DNA of 64,000 bases, from positions 8,377,753 to 8,441,752 of the forward strand of contig OZ004584.1 of assembly GCA_963924555.1 (NCBI GenBank), in the 5' to 3' direction. The position numbers and the translations under genes were made by a program. Of this stretch, positions 1 to 10,471 are shown piece after piece. The number at the start of each line of letters is the position of its first letter. The stretch's first letter is position 1. The stretch comes from Crambe crambe. Its lineage: Eukaryota; Porifera; Demospongiae; Poecilosclerida; Crambeidae. Below the pieces are notes generated by a model. It was given only the letters and a program-made list of their open reading frames with translations. It made no database searches and was not told the origin of the DNA.

Positions 1-2349
1 CTGATTAATGAGAGGGGCAAAAGAGAGTCACTCATAATACTACCGGGCGGTCTTTATTGATTGCTGATTAATGAGAGGGGCAAAAGAGAGTCACTCATAA
101 TACTACCGGGCCGGTCTTTATTGATTGCTGATTAATGAGAGGGGCAAAAGAGAGTCACTCATAATACTACCGGGCCGGTCTTTATTGATTGCTGATTAAT
201 GAGAGGGGCAAAAGAGAGTCACTCATAATACTACCGGGCCAGTCTTTATTGATTGCTGATTAATGAGAGGGGCAAAAGAGAGTCACTCATAATACTACCG
301 GGCCGGTCTTTATTGATTGCTGATTAATGAGAGGGGCAAAAGAGAGTCACTCATAATACTACTGGGCCGGTCTTTATTGATTGTTGATTAATGAGAGGGG
401 CAAAAGAGAGTCACTCATAATACTACCAGGCCGGTCTTTATTGATTGCTGATTAATGAGAGGGGCAAAAGAGAGTCACTCATAATACTACTGGGCCGGTC
501 TTTATTGATTGCTGATTAATGAGAGGGGCAAAAGAGAGTCACTCATAATACTACTGGGCCGGTCTTTATTGATTGCTGATTAATGAGAGGGGCAAAAGAG
601 AGTCACTCATAATACTACTGGGCCGGTCTTTATTGATTGCTGATTAATGAGAGGGGCAAAAGAGAGTCACTCATAATACTACTGGGCCGGTCTTTATTGA
701 TTGCTGATTAATGAGAGGGGCAAAAGAGAGTCACTCATAATACTACTGGGCCGGTCTTTATTGATTGCTGATTAATGAGAGGGGCAAAAGAGAGTCACTC
801 ATAATACTACTGGGCCGGTCTTTATTGATTGCTGATTAATGAGAGGGGCAAAAGAGAGTCACTCATAATACTACTGGGCCGGTCTTTATTGATTGCTGAT
901 TAATGAGAGGGGCAAAAGAGAGTCACTCATAATACTACTGGGCCGGTCTTTATTGATTGCTGATTAATGAGAGGGGCAAAAGAGAGTCACTCATAATACT
1001 ACTGGGCCGGTCTTTATTGATTGCTGATTAATGAGAGGGGCAAAAGAGAGTCACTCATAATACTACTGGGCCGGTCTTTATTGATTGCTGATTAATGAGA
1101 GGGGCAAAAGAGAGTCACTCATAATACTACTGGGCCGGTCTTTATTGATTGCTGATTAATGAGAGGGGCAAAAGAGAGTCACTCATAATACTACTGGGCC
1201 GGTCTTTATTGATTGCTGATTAATGAGAGGGGCAAAAGAGAGTCACTCATAATACTACTGGGCCGGTCTTTATTGATTGCTGATTAATGAGAGGGGCAAA
1301 AGAGAGTCACTCATAATACTACTGGGCCGGTCTTTATTGATTGCTGATTAATGAGAGGGGCAAAAGAGAGTCACTCATAATACTACTGGGCCGGTCTTTA
1401 TTGATTGCTGATTAATGAGAGGGGCAAAAGAGAGTCACTCATAATACTACTGGGCCGGTCTTTATTGATTGCTGATTAATGAGAGGGGCAAAAGAGAGTC
1501 ACTCATAATACTACTGGGCCGGTCTTTATTGATTGCTGATTAATGAGAGGGGCAAAAGAGAGTCACTCATAATACTACTGGGCCGGTCTTTATTGATTGC
1601 TGATTAATGAGAGGGGCAAAAGAGAGTCACTCATAATACTACTGGGCCGGTCTTTATTGATTGCTGATTAATGAGAGGGGCAAAAGAGAGTCACTCATAA
1701 TACTACTGGGCCGGTCTTTATTGATTGCTGATTAATGAGAGGGGCAAAAGAGAGTCACTCATAATACTACTGGGCCGGTCTTTATTGATTGCTGATTAAT
1801 GAGAGGGGCAAAAGAGAGTCACTCATAATACTACTGGGCCGGTCTTTATTGATTGCTGATTAATGAGAGGGGCAAAAGAGAGTCACTCATAATACTACTG
1901 GGCCGGTCTTTATTGATTGCTGATTAATGAGAGGGGCAAAAGAGAGTCACTCATAATACTACTGGGCCGGTCTTTATTGATTGCTGATTAATGAGAGGGG
2001 CAAAAGAGAGTCACTCATAATACTACCAGGCCGGTCTTTATTGATTGCTGATTAATGAGAGGGGCAAAAGAGAGTCACTCATAATACTACTGGGCCGGTC
2101 TTTATTGATTGCTGATTAATGAGAGGGGCAAAAGAGAGTCACTCATAATACTACTGGGCCGGTCTTTATTGATTGCTGATTAATGAGAGGGGCAAAAGAG
2201 AGTCACTCATAATACTACTGGGCCGGTCTTTATTGATTGCTGATTAATGAGAGGGGCAAAAGAGAGTCACTCATAATACTACCAGGCCGGTCTTTATTGA
2301 TTGCTGATTAATGAGAGGGGCAAAAGAGAGTCACTCATAATACTACCAG
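1..2349. repeat. 64-bp tandem satellite array, about 36.7 copies
   Basis: Head-to-tail array starting at the window edge. The first unit is 63 bp (one C missing), then 35 exact 64-bp periods, then a 46-bp partial unit. Each unit starts CTGATTAATGAGAGGGGC and ends TCTTTATTGATTG. Units are almost identical. The few differences lie mainly at the CpGs of the ACCGGGCCGG block (ACTGGG, ACCAGG or GCCAG variants). The array ends 61 bp from the 3' splice donor of the last visible kinesin exon, so it sits inside a kinesin intron. It may extend past the left edge. Confidence 0.98.
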
Positions 2350-2409
2350 TATAATTATATATGTATAGTTTGCCAGATTGCAAAAAATAATCATTCATAA
2401 TAAACTCAC

Positions 2410-5400
2410 CTGTAGTTTATCAATTTCTTCCTCGAGAAAGTGTTTGGCAGAGTTGCTTCTCTCGATCTCCTTGTCCTTAGTGTCATAGGAGACAGCTAAT
2501 TCCTCAAGGGCCTGCATTACTTCCTTCACCTCTGCCTGGGAGTTGTCCAGCTCTAGCGAGATGTCGGACATTTGTTGCTTGAGGGTGTAATTCTCTTGAT
2601 CACAGGCCTTGTGCAGGTCCTCCAATGCTCTCAACTGAGCAGTGACATTCTTTATCAACTCAATCTGGTTCTGGATAATCTCCTCCTACATTAGAATGGA
2701 ATACAGGGACTGAGCTTTAGGTTGAAATTGGACTACATGATGACATAATGTCTGGAATGGAGATTCCCCATGGTTAAATGGTGCTGATGTAAATGATGCT
2801 GTGATGTAATCCCTATGGTAATGATGCTGATAATGTAATGGGGATACCCCTATGTTAATGATGCTGATGTAATGGGGATACCCCTAAGTTAATGAATGAT
2901 ACTGATGTAATGGGGATACTCCTATGTTAATGATGCTGATATAATGGGGATACCAATGGGGATACCCCTATGTTAATGATAGACCTTCACCTTCTCCTCA
3001 ATGATTGCATTGAGTCTAGACTGTTCTTCTAAGTGGGTGGGGCTGAGGACCCCACTGGACATGCTCGTTGGGGAGGTGCACAGGGAGTCCACCGAAATGT
3101 CCTTAAGGGTGAGATTCTGTTGTTGTTCTTCAGGGACTTGCTTACCACTCCTCCATCGACCCAACTCTGCCTCATAGCTACAAAACATTGAAATAATAAA
3201 GTACCAGCCGCAGATCCCCTCCCTCCTTCCTCTTCCCCCCCCCCCCCCCCCCCCCTCCACCACACACACACTTGTGGATAGCCTTCCTACTTCATACCTT
3301 CTGACAATAGCTCTGAGTTTGGAGTTTGTGTCCTTCAGTTTGTTGTATCTGATCTTCCACTCCTCAGCAGTCAACTCCACATTAATCTCAACCTATGGGG
3401 TGAAAAAAAAATCCAATAAAACGACAACAAAATCAATGACAACGACAACAAAACAACAACAACAATAATAACAACAACTACAACAAGAATGTTGAAGTAC
3501 TGTTATTGTAACTGCTTCATTACTTTATTCCTGACAGACTTTGCACGGTCACCAAACATGAGTGTGCTCTTAGTTTCTGTCGCATTGTAGGAGCTGGGAG
3601 AGCAACAGATGATGAGAGTGGTCCTTGCGTTGCCTCCGAGGCTCTCCTGCAGCACTCGAGTCAGCTTGCTGTCCCGATAGGGAATGAACAGCTTCTGCAG
3701 GTACAAAAGTGGGACCCTCAGATCAACAAACTGGACTCTCCACTTAGAGAGTACAATAGCTACTCCTTCAATGGGTGGGGCATGATTTCATCTTTTTGGA
3801 GTGTGAATTAAGTAAGTCCAAACCACAAAATACATGAAATTTTCCCTCCCTAAAATCCCCACTATGATTGCATATACCAGTCGGTGTTCTCTCCAGCATA
3901 CCTAAGAGCATAGGGGTCCACTATGCTTTCAAGTACATCTTAGGGCTAGCCTTAGTCCTAGCCCCTTGATGTGTGAAACTACCCCTATTCCTTTACTAAT
4001 ATTTTTAAGGAGAATACACCACCTACGAAGCACTTACATTTCCCTCAGAGAGAGCAGATATGACATTGCTGAGTGCCAGTAGAGACTTGTTGATGGTCTT
4101 TGCCTCCTCTAGAGTAAGTCCCTGTGCATTAGTCTTGTCCACCTTCTCAGAACCGGCCAAGTCCACCAGGTAGAGTTTCCCAAATATGGTCTTATGGGAT
4201 TCTTTGTTCTCCTGTTTGATGTTGAACAGGAACACAGCATGGCTGCGTGAGCTGTGTGCGTTCATGTCTGCAGGGAAATATGGACCAAGGGGAGGAGGGA
4301 AGGAGAAGTGAGGGGAAGAGGAGAAGGGGAGGGGTGGGGAAGAGAGGGGAGGAGGAGAAGGGGAAGGGGGAAGGAGGAGAGACGGGCAGCAGGAGAGAGG
4401 GAGAGGGGGGAAGAGTGGAAAAGAAAGAAAAGGTGGGAGGGGCAGGAAGAGAAAGAATGTATGTTTATCATGGTATTCTAAATATACATTATATTATTTC
4501 CCTTGGCCCTTACTTGTGACGGACACACTTCTGTTAGCTCTGCCTTCCTCTATCACCTCCAGGACCTCTTCAGGGGTCGTCACAAAACGCTCCGTCACCC
4601 CCTAAGGCGATCAAGACACACCTCGAGATCATAAAAAATTTAGAAACGAAACAATCAATGCTAGTACCTTTACATAGGGCACCTTGTCCTTGGTCTCTCC
4701 AATGGCTAGGTTAGTTTTTGAAACTAAAAATTATTAACGATAACAACAAAATGAAATGATAAACAAACAAATAAACAACATAATCATGTGATCTGGTGTG
4801 TCCATACACTCCCATGGTTTCCCCACTACTAACTCACCATCCAGCAGGTCTCGTATCTTCTCCATGTAGATCTCAAAGTAGGAGACTTTGATATGGACCT
4901 CCACACTGGCGTCCACACTGTACAGCTGCTCAAACATGTCCGCCACTATCCGAGGAATGATCCCCTGTGACGTCTCGCTGTTCAACTCCCCCTGCAATCA
5001 GTAGAAATAATCATGAAAGCAAGAGAACAAACAGAACAAGCAGGAGTGCATTATTGTGGATTGTGACATTAAATACTTCAGAGCAGCATCTCAGTTGAAT
5101 GATACAAACATACCTCCATAGTGTGAGTCTTCCCACTGGCTGTCTGTCCGTAGGCAAAGATGGTTGCATTGTACCCATACAGAACATCTGTAAAGAAAAA
5201 AAAAATGTAATGATCCACTGGTGAGTGCCAGTCCTTAATGACTAAAATAATGTCAGTGACAAGTTACACCCCAAAAAGTTATGCCATATGATAATATAGC
5301 GATGGTGTGGTGGTTTAGGGTGGAGGGTGCCAGTAATGCTCTAAGTAACAGCATGACAAAGGATGACTTATGGCTGATTTCACTGTCAATTTTGGTCTTG

Positions 5401-6443
5401 TGTCTGGTTTAATTCCTCTTAAAGGTCATGCATGTCAGAGGAGAAGGAGGGGGAGGGGGGAGGGATGTACTCTCTATACCTCACCTTGGACCAGTGGCCT
5501 TGCTGATATGCTGTACACATCGCTCTGAGTGGAGTAAGGTTTGAAGACATGATCATAACTGTACATGCGGCCCTGCATGTGAAATACATGTGATAGGCAT
5601 GTGACATGCAAGTATGTGTGATATGCATGTGGTATGCATGTGATGTACATAAAATATGCAAAGAATCACTAAATATCTATGAGAAACCATGTCATTATGA
5701 ATCGACCAACTAATTCCATAGATAGAGCTGTCTACAAGTTGATGTACTCTGGATTCCAAGTCCCAAAGTGTCAACAGTGAAAAGGTTTCAGGTCAACAGT
5801 GAAGAGATTGCACTCACGAATACTGCGAACATGCATTTCTATCACTTCACAAGCCAAAGCTGTGGAAACTTACCAGGTTATCATTACCTTCCAAGGAAAC
5901 AGTATATCTATCCCAGTAAACTTCACTGTGGAAACTTGTTCCAGGGAAACAGCATATTTAGCCAAATAAACTTCACAAGCCAAAGCTGTGGAAATTTGGA
6001 ACCAGGTTCATTACCTTCCACAACATGCTACGTATGAAAGGTAGCACAACTCTCTACTGATTGGCAACATATGTTAATAGTCCAACTCGTCAGACACAAC
6101 TGCTCTTCATAACTCATGGAGATAGTCCAACCATTACAGAATACAGGATAAAACCTTGGGACAACCACAGCAAAAGCAATGGCTGATCAGCTTGTCTTTA
6201 GAAATAATTATGACTATTCAGTCTTTGATGTTGAGATGTCAATAAGGCCCCTTAGTACGCACTTATAAAGGGAAAGGTGGATTCCAGAGAGAGAGAGAGA
6301 GGGGTGGATAATAACTCAACATTCTTTAAGTAGATTTGCAGCCAAATCATCAAAGAGGAACAAGTGTGAGCTACACATACCAATACATTAAGTAGTTAGG
6401 TTTTGGCTATGCTAAGAGAATAAGAATGATACAGTCCCTCCCT

Positions 6444-6540
<97 letters not shown>

Positions 6541-7809
6541 TGCTTTAGGTCTTTGAGAGCAAGACATCCAGTATCCATTCAGTAACTGGAGCATGCAATG
6601 TTTCAAATTCCTAATGCAAATTACACACATAGAGACTAATTTAGGGTACTCTTGTGGGACTTTGCTTTAGGTCTTTGGGAGCGAGACATCCAATACCCTG
6701 CCCTCTATTCAGTCGGTGTTTATTGAACAACTGGAGCATGCAATGTTTCAAATTCCTTGTTGCAATTAAACATATCGAGTTACCATTCAAGCGGCTCCAT
6801 TTCAAGCCTCATTGATCCACTGTAAGATGATAGGGAGCAAAATATTTAGAGCTATTCAAAACATGCTATAATATTGTGGACCATTGGTTATCTCCTTGTA
6901 TTATAGGTATTATAGTGAATAGACCTTAGAGCCAGAGCCTGAGAGGTGGTACAAACCACTAACATTATCCTCTCTTCCCATGTGAACAAAAATAGGTGGT
7001 GCTTGTAAGAAATGAAAGACGAGGACTCACCCAAGGTGTACTGGGGGACCTCCCCTGTAATAATAAGGATAATCTCTCCCTCCATCATTAATTGCAGATA
7101 ACAACATGCCAAATTATCCAGCTAAGGTATCCACAATACAGAGGAAATTGGATCCCTCATCATTCAGTAGAATGTGGGATCAATATGTCCTCCATCACAG
7201 AGCAATCAATGTTCAAGTGTCCATAAGCTTTATACTAATTCCCCAAACAGTGCCTGCTAATAATGCACGTGTGTGTGCCTAATAGCCTCAATGGAGGATG
7301 TGATGTACATAGTCCACATAGCTAGGGACAAATATGGGAAAATTATACATATTTTCCAGTCTTCCTCCACATGCATTATAAAATTATTAAGTCAATGTTT
7401 AATACACATCACGGGATTCACTTTACATTGCTGGAAACACCAGCATAATGAACCCAAGTCTTCTGTATGTTGATCTCAGTATGTGATTTCAATACCAACA
7501 TTTTTACCACCCGAAGTTAGCTAGGTCTGTATTTGAAGGCTAGGCTTTTCTCTACTGACAGAACAGCGCCACACAAGCCTAAGGCAATACAATGTGAATT
7601 TTCTCTTCCCAATAACTGCTTCAAAGGCACTGTTTGTGGAGGGGGAGGGGAGGGAAGGGAATGGAGTGGAACTAAAAACTCACCCCCAGGCTCACTGTGG
7701 TCTCTGAAGGAAAATCAACCACTACTGACGAATTTCCTTTCTCCTTCTCGTTGAGAGGGCGGACACGACACATCACCCTAACACGACAGTCTCTTCCGCT
7801 CGAGCTCAT
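2410..7809 (-). CDS. KIF5: Kinesin-1 heavy chain (KIF5-like), N-terminal 515 residues, continues off left edge
   Basis: Plus-end-directed microtubule motor ATPase that carries vesicles and organelles. Eleven phase-consistent exons are visible: 7684-7809, 5485-5572, 5114-5187, 4838-4991, 4668-4723, 4514-4601, 4038-4267, 3524-3694, 3298-3392, 2991-3177, 2410-2685. The start is ATG at 7809, followed by [11 protein letters not shown], the usual first motor strand. The P-loop GQTASGKT is in exon 3, SSRSH (switch I) and DLAGSEK (switch II) in exon 7, and YRDSKLTR plus LGGNARTT in exon 8. Exon 9 gives the neck linker NVELTAEEW, typical of kinesin-1. Exons 10-11 are stalk coiled coil with [17 protein letters not shown], which is KIF5-like. 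The distal stalk and tail lie outside the window. No lesion is seen. It is divergent from the dynamitin gene at 8158. Confidence 0.95.
2818..2979. repeat. Imperfect 34-38 bp minisatellite in kinesin intron 10
   Basis: Four to five degenerate units of the form TAATGATGCTGATGTAATGG followed by GGATACCCCTATGT. They lie wholly between kinesin exons 2410-2685 and 2991-3177. No coding meaning is seen. Confidence 0.85.
3236..3256. repeat. Poly-C tract in kinesin intron 9
   Basis: An uninterrupted run of about 20 cytosines between CTTCC and TCCACC, followed by a short CA repeat. It lies between kinesin exons 2991-3177 and 3298-3392. The run length may be uncertain in the assembly. Confidence 0.9.
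4280..4455. repeat. Purine-rich GGA/GAG low-complexity intron
   Basis: About 175 bp almost entirely G and A on the plus strand, filling the intron between kinesin exons 4038-4267 and 4514-4601. On the transcribed (minus) strand this is a long pyrimidine tract. Several open frames cross it only because it lacks stop codons. Confidence 0.85.
5768..6040. repeat. Short degenerate direct repeats in kinesin intron 1
   Basis: The phrases CTTCACAAGCCAAAGCTGTG and CAGGGAAACAG or AAGGAAACAG recur two to three times over 270 bp, as does AGGTCAACAGTGAA near the left end. They lie in the 2.1-kb first intron of the kinesin gene. This looks like a decayed tandem repeat. Confidence 0.6.
6436..6540. repeat. 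(CT)n microsatellite in kinesin intron 1
   Basis: CCCT units pass into a run of more than 40 CT dinucleotides. It is within the first kinesin intron (5573-7683). The rest of that intron holds no exon I can support. Confidence 0.95.
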
Positions 7810-8157
7810 GATGCTCTGCTTGCGAAGTCCACGTGCAGTGAGCTAGAAAGCCTTCCTTCTCCTTGCAACTCCACTCTTATCTGTCGCAGACAAACTCCAC
7901 CATTGCTCAGCCCAAAGGTTTTCTGGCGTCGGTTGCTGCACACACTAACTACTGTCTCTAGGTCTGCAGCACTTTTCTCCGCCGCTTTTCCACCTTGCAG
8001 CTAGCTACAATACTTGCATTCTTGTACTGCAGTCATTTTTATTGCCATTTGAGTATTGCATGCAGCTGCAGTATAATGCATATTATTCTAAATAGAGCCC
8101 TCCATAATAAGAGCACGTGAGCTTAATTTGTTAAGGAACTAGGGAGAGTTCGAAGAT
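7810..8157. promoter_or_regulatory. Bidirectional promoter region between kinesin and dynamitin
   Basis: 348 bp separate the kinesin ATG (minus strand, 7809) from the dynamitin ATG (plus strand, 8158), so both promoters and both 5' UTRs must fit here or in upstream introns. No clear TATA box at a fixed distance was seen. The role is inferred from the head-to-head gene arrangement. Confidence 0.6.
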
Positions 8158-10196
8158 ATGACTCAGTTTGTAAGTCATTGGTCGGGTTCCCTAGTAAATT
8201 GTTGCTTGTGACTAGCCAGCTATCGTTATAATTTTCATCTTCAGGCTAGAGACCAGGACATATTTGAAACTCCTGATGTCCCTGAGGAATCTTTCAACTA
8301 TGATGTTAGTCAAGTGTAGTCTTAGCAAGTCTCTCTCTAATTGACTCCTCTCCTGTGTGTAGGACGACCAGAAAAGTGCTGCTGTCCTGCAGCTTCAGGT
8401 CAACATGAAGTCGTCCTATAAAAAATTTCAAGGAAAATCACTAGATGGGAAAGACATAGGTAAGGGAATAAATGGAGGGTTTCGTCATTTAAAAGAACTA
8501 GCCCTTGCCTCTCAGGTTTCCTACACTCTGAAGTTGGAAGAGGAACTGGGCACGTGCCACACCTCTGATTTTTCCCTTCCTTTCAGTGCTTTATGTATTA
8601 ATTTCCTTATTCCTTATTAGGCCTCCCCCCACCCCAACACTGTACCTATGAATTCATATTAGACTTTTCCAGTGTGCCATGTCTCTGGTTCTCTCTTTTC
8701 AGACTTCTCAGATAATGTGAACCGCCTGGCCCAGTGTGGGTTCAGAGTTCAGCCTAGTCAGTTTGAGGGTGTGTCTTGTGAACATGAAGTGGAAACAGTG
8801 ATGCAGCGTTACCTCAGGCTGAAAGAGGAAGTGGGACAGCTGGCCTCTGATGTAGAGAGGATCCAGGAGGCCCAGGAGAGTTCTGAGAAACTTCTGGAAG
8901 TATCCCCTGCCGACCTGCTTCAAGATGTAAGTGAATGAAGAGGAGTCCCTTGAGTGCAGGGGCTACCCCTCTTCTGTTTCTTTCTTCCCTGCCCTTATTT
9001 ATCACCAACCACACCATCTCTTCTCCCACAGGTCCAAGTTCTGCAGAAGCAGCTACATGGCTTGCAGCTGGACCGAGTGCTGGGAATGGACATGATGGTA
9101 TCGGCGGAACATCCCTATCAGGCCGTCCTGATGCGTGACCTGCAGGCACAAATCAAGTCACTCAAACTTGAGGAATCTGGTGATGAGAGTCCCAACAGGA
9201 ACCCAGTTTATGAAGTGTTCACACGAACTGAGGCAGCAAAGTTTGCACACCTTTCAAAAGTAAACAATTATGGGGTGTGGTTTCCTGTTATAAGAGTACT
9301 AGCACATTTGTTGTGGGTGTGGTTTCCTGTCATGTGACCTGGAGTTTTATTTTGTTCAGTTGAGTGAAGTGGAGAAGAGATTGGTCCAGTTAGAGTCACT
9401 AGTGGGAGATGAGGAACAGACAGTGGTAAGTTATTACAACTGACAGAAGCAGCTTCTACACATTACACTTCTCCCCACATAGTCTTCAGTCACTGGAGGC
9501 CTCGACAGTAAAGAAAAGAGTCTTTCTGTGAGTCACATGACTTTAATTCAACATCACAAGGTCTCAATTCTTTTCACCTTCAGTCAGCAGTGTTGAACCT
9601 CCAGGGTCGAGTGGCTCTTCTGGATCCTGACCATATAACATCCATCAGTGCCCAACTGCAGGTCAGTCCAAGACAGACACACTGGAATCTCCATGTGTTG
9701 TATCCTTCTTTTCCTCTTTCAGGGACTACTGTCTCTCTTGGAGCAGGTGGAAGCAAAAGAAGGCGCAAAAACTGAAGACCCAGAGAAGTCTGCACAAGTA
9801 ATGTGTCCATGATTCAGAGAATGACAAGTCCTTTACTTCACTGTCTGTTTTTAGGTATCTGAAGCACTGGAGACAGTTGGTCGCTTGGCCAGTGTAGCCC
9901 CTCTGATTCCAGATCTCGTGGAACGTCTCCATGCCCTGAAGGACCTGCACGAGAGGGCTGCCCAGTTTGCTGGGTCGGTGGCATACATCTCTGACAGTCA
10001 AGACCAACTCTCCAAGCAAACCACCGAGTTACAATCTCTACTCAGTCAGGTCTGATAACTAAGCAGATAGTAATGTGTTCTCATTTCCTGCCCATCCCAT
10101 CAGGTACAACTGTCACTTCAAAAGAACATGTCCACACTTCATTCAGAGTTTGCAAATCTTGGATCCAGAATCGAATCATTACAGACCAAATCTTAA
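8158..10196 (+). CDS. DCTN2: Dynactin subunit 2 (dynamitin, p50), intact gene
   Basis: Shoulder subunit of dynactin, the cofactor that activates cytoplasmic dynein and links it to cargo. Eleven exons keep one frame: 8158-8169, 8245-8304, 8363-8459, 8703-8926, 9032-9259, 9360-9425, 9483-9527, 9584-9661, 9723-9797, 9855-10049, 10104-10196 (TAA). The product is about 390 aa, close to the usual 400. The N-terminal DIFETPDVPEE matches the dynamitin VYETSDLPED motif; KSSYKKF and DFSDNVNR follow. The rest is coiled coil: LSEVEKRLVQLE, then LIPDLVERLHALKDLHERA, which is characteristic of the family C-terminal half. This is the parent of the two decayed copies downstream. The 3' end lies 276 bp from the convergent gene A stop. 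Confidence 0.93.
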
Positions 10197-10471
10197 TTCA
10201 TACTATTTCTTATTGTGCAGTACATAGGAACTCATTGGGAAATGAAATAATCATGAGGTAATAATAATTGTGTTTCTTTTGTAAATCCATCAAAAACAGT
10301 TTTGAAGGTCCTACAGGACACGCAATATCAAAACAGATTGAACAGAATTCACTATGTGCATAAAGACTTGCCTAGCAATGGTCCATTGAAGTTCTGACTC
10401 GTCACTGAGTCACTTGTACTGTAGGAAAGGCCATGCATGGGATGACATCAGTAAACTACCCAGTAAACTAG

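Noticed and set aside
1-2349. CRISPR-like regular array
   Set aside because: Units are identical across their full 64 bp with no variable spacers, and the array lies in a eukaryotic kinesin intron. It is a satellite.
4247-4519. Plus-strand 90-codon frame rich in Gly, Glu and Arg
   Set aside because: Made wholly of the purine-rich intron repeat between two kinesin exons.
6396-6630. Minus-strand ORFs with Arg-Glu dipeptide repeats
   Set aside because: Translation of the (CT)n microsatellite; no support as a gene.
7031-7054. Tiny extra kinesin exon between exons 1 and 2 (EVPQYTL)
   Set aside because: Its phase does not fit exon 2, while exon 1 at 7684-7809 joins exon 2 in phase and gives the expected motor sequence.
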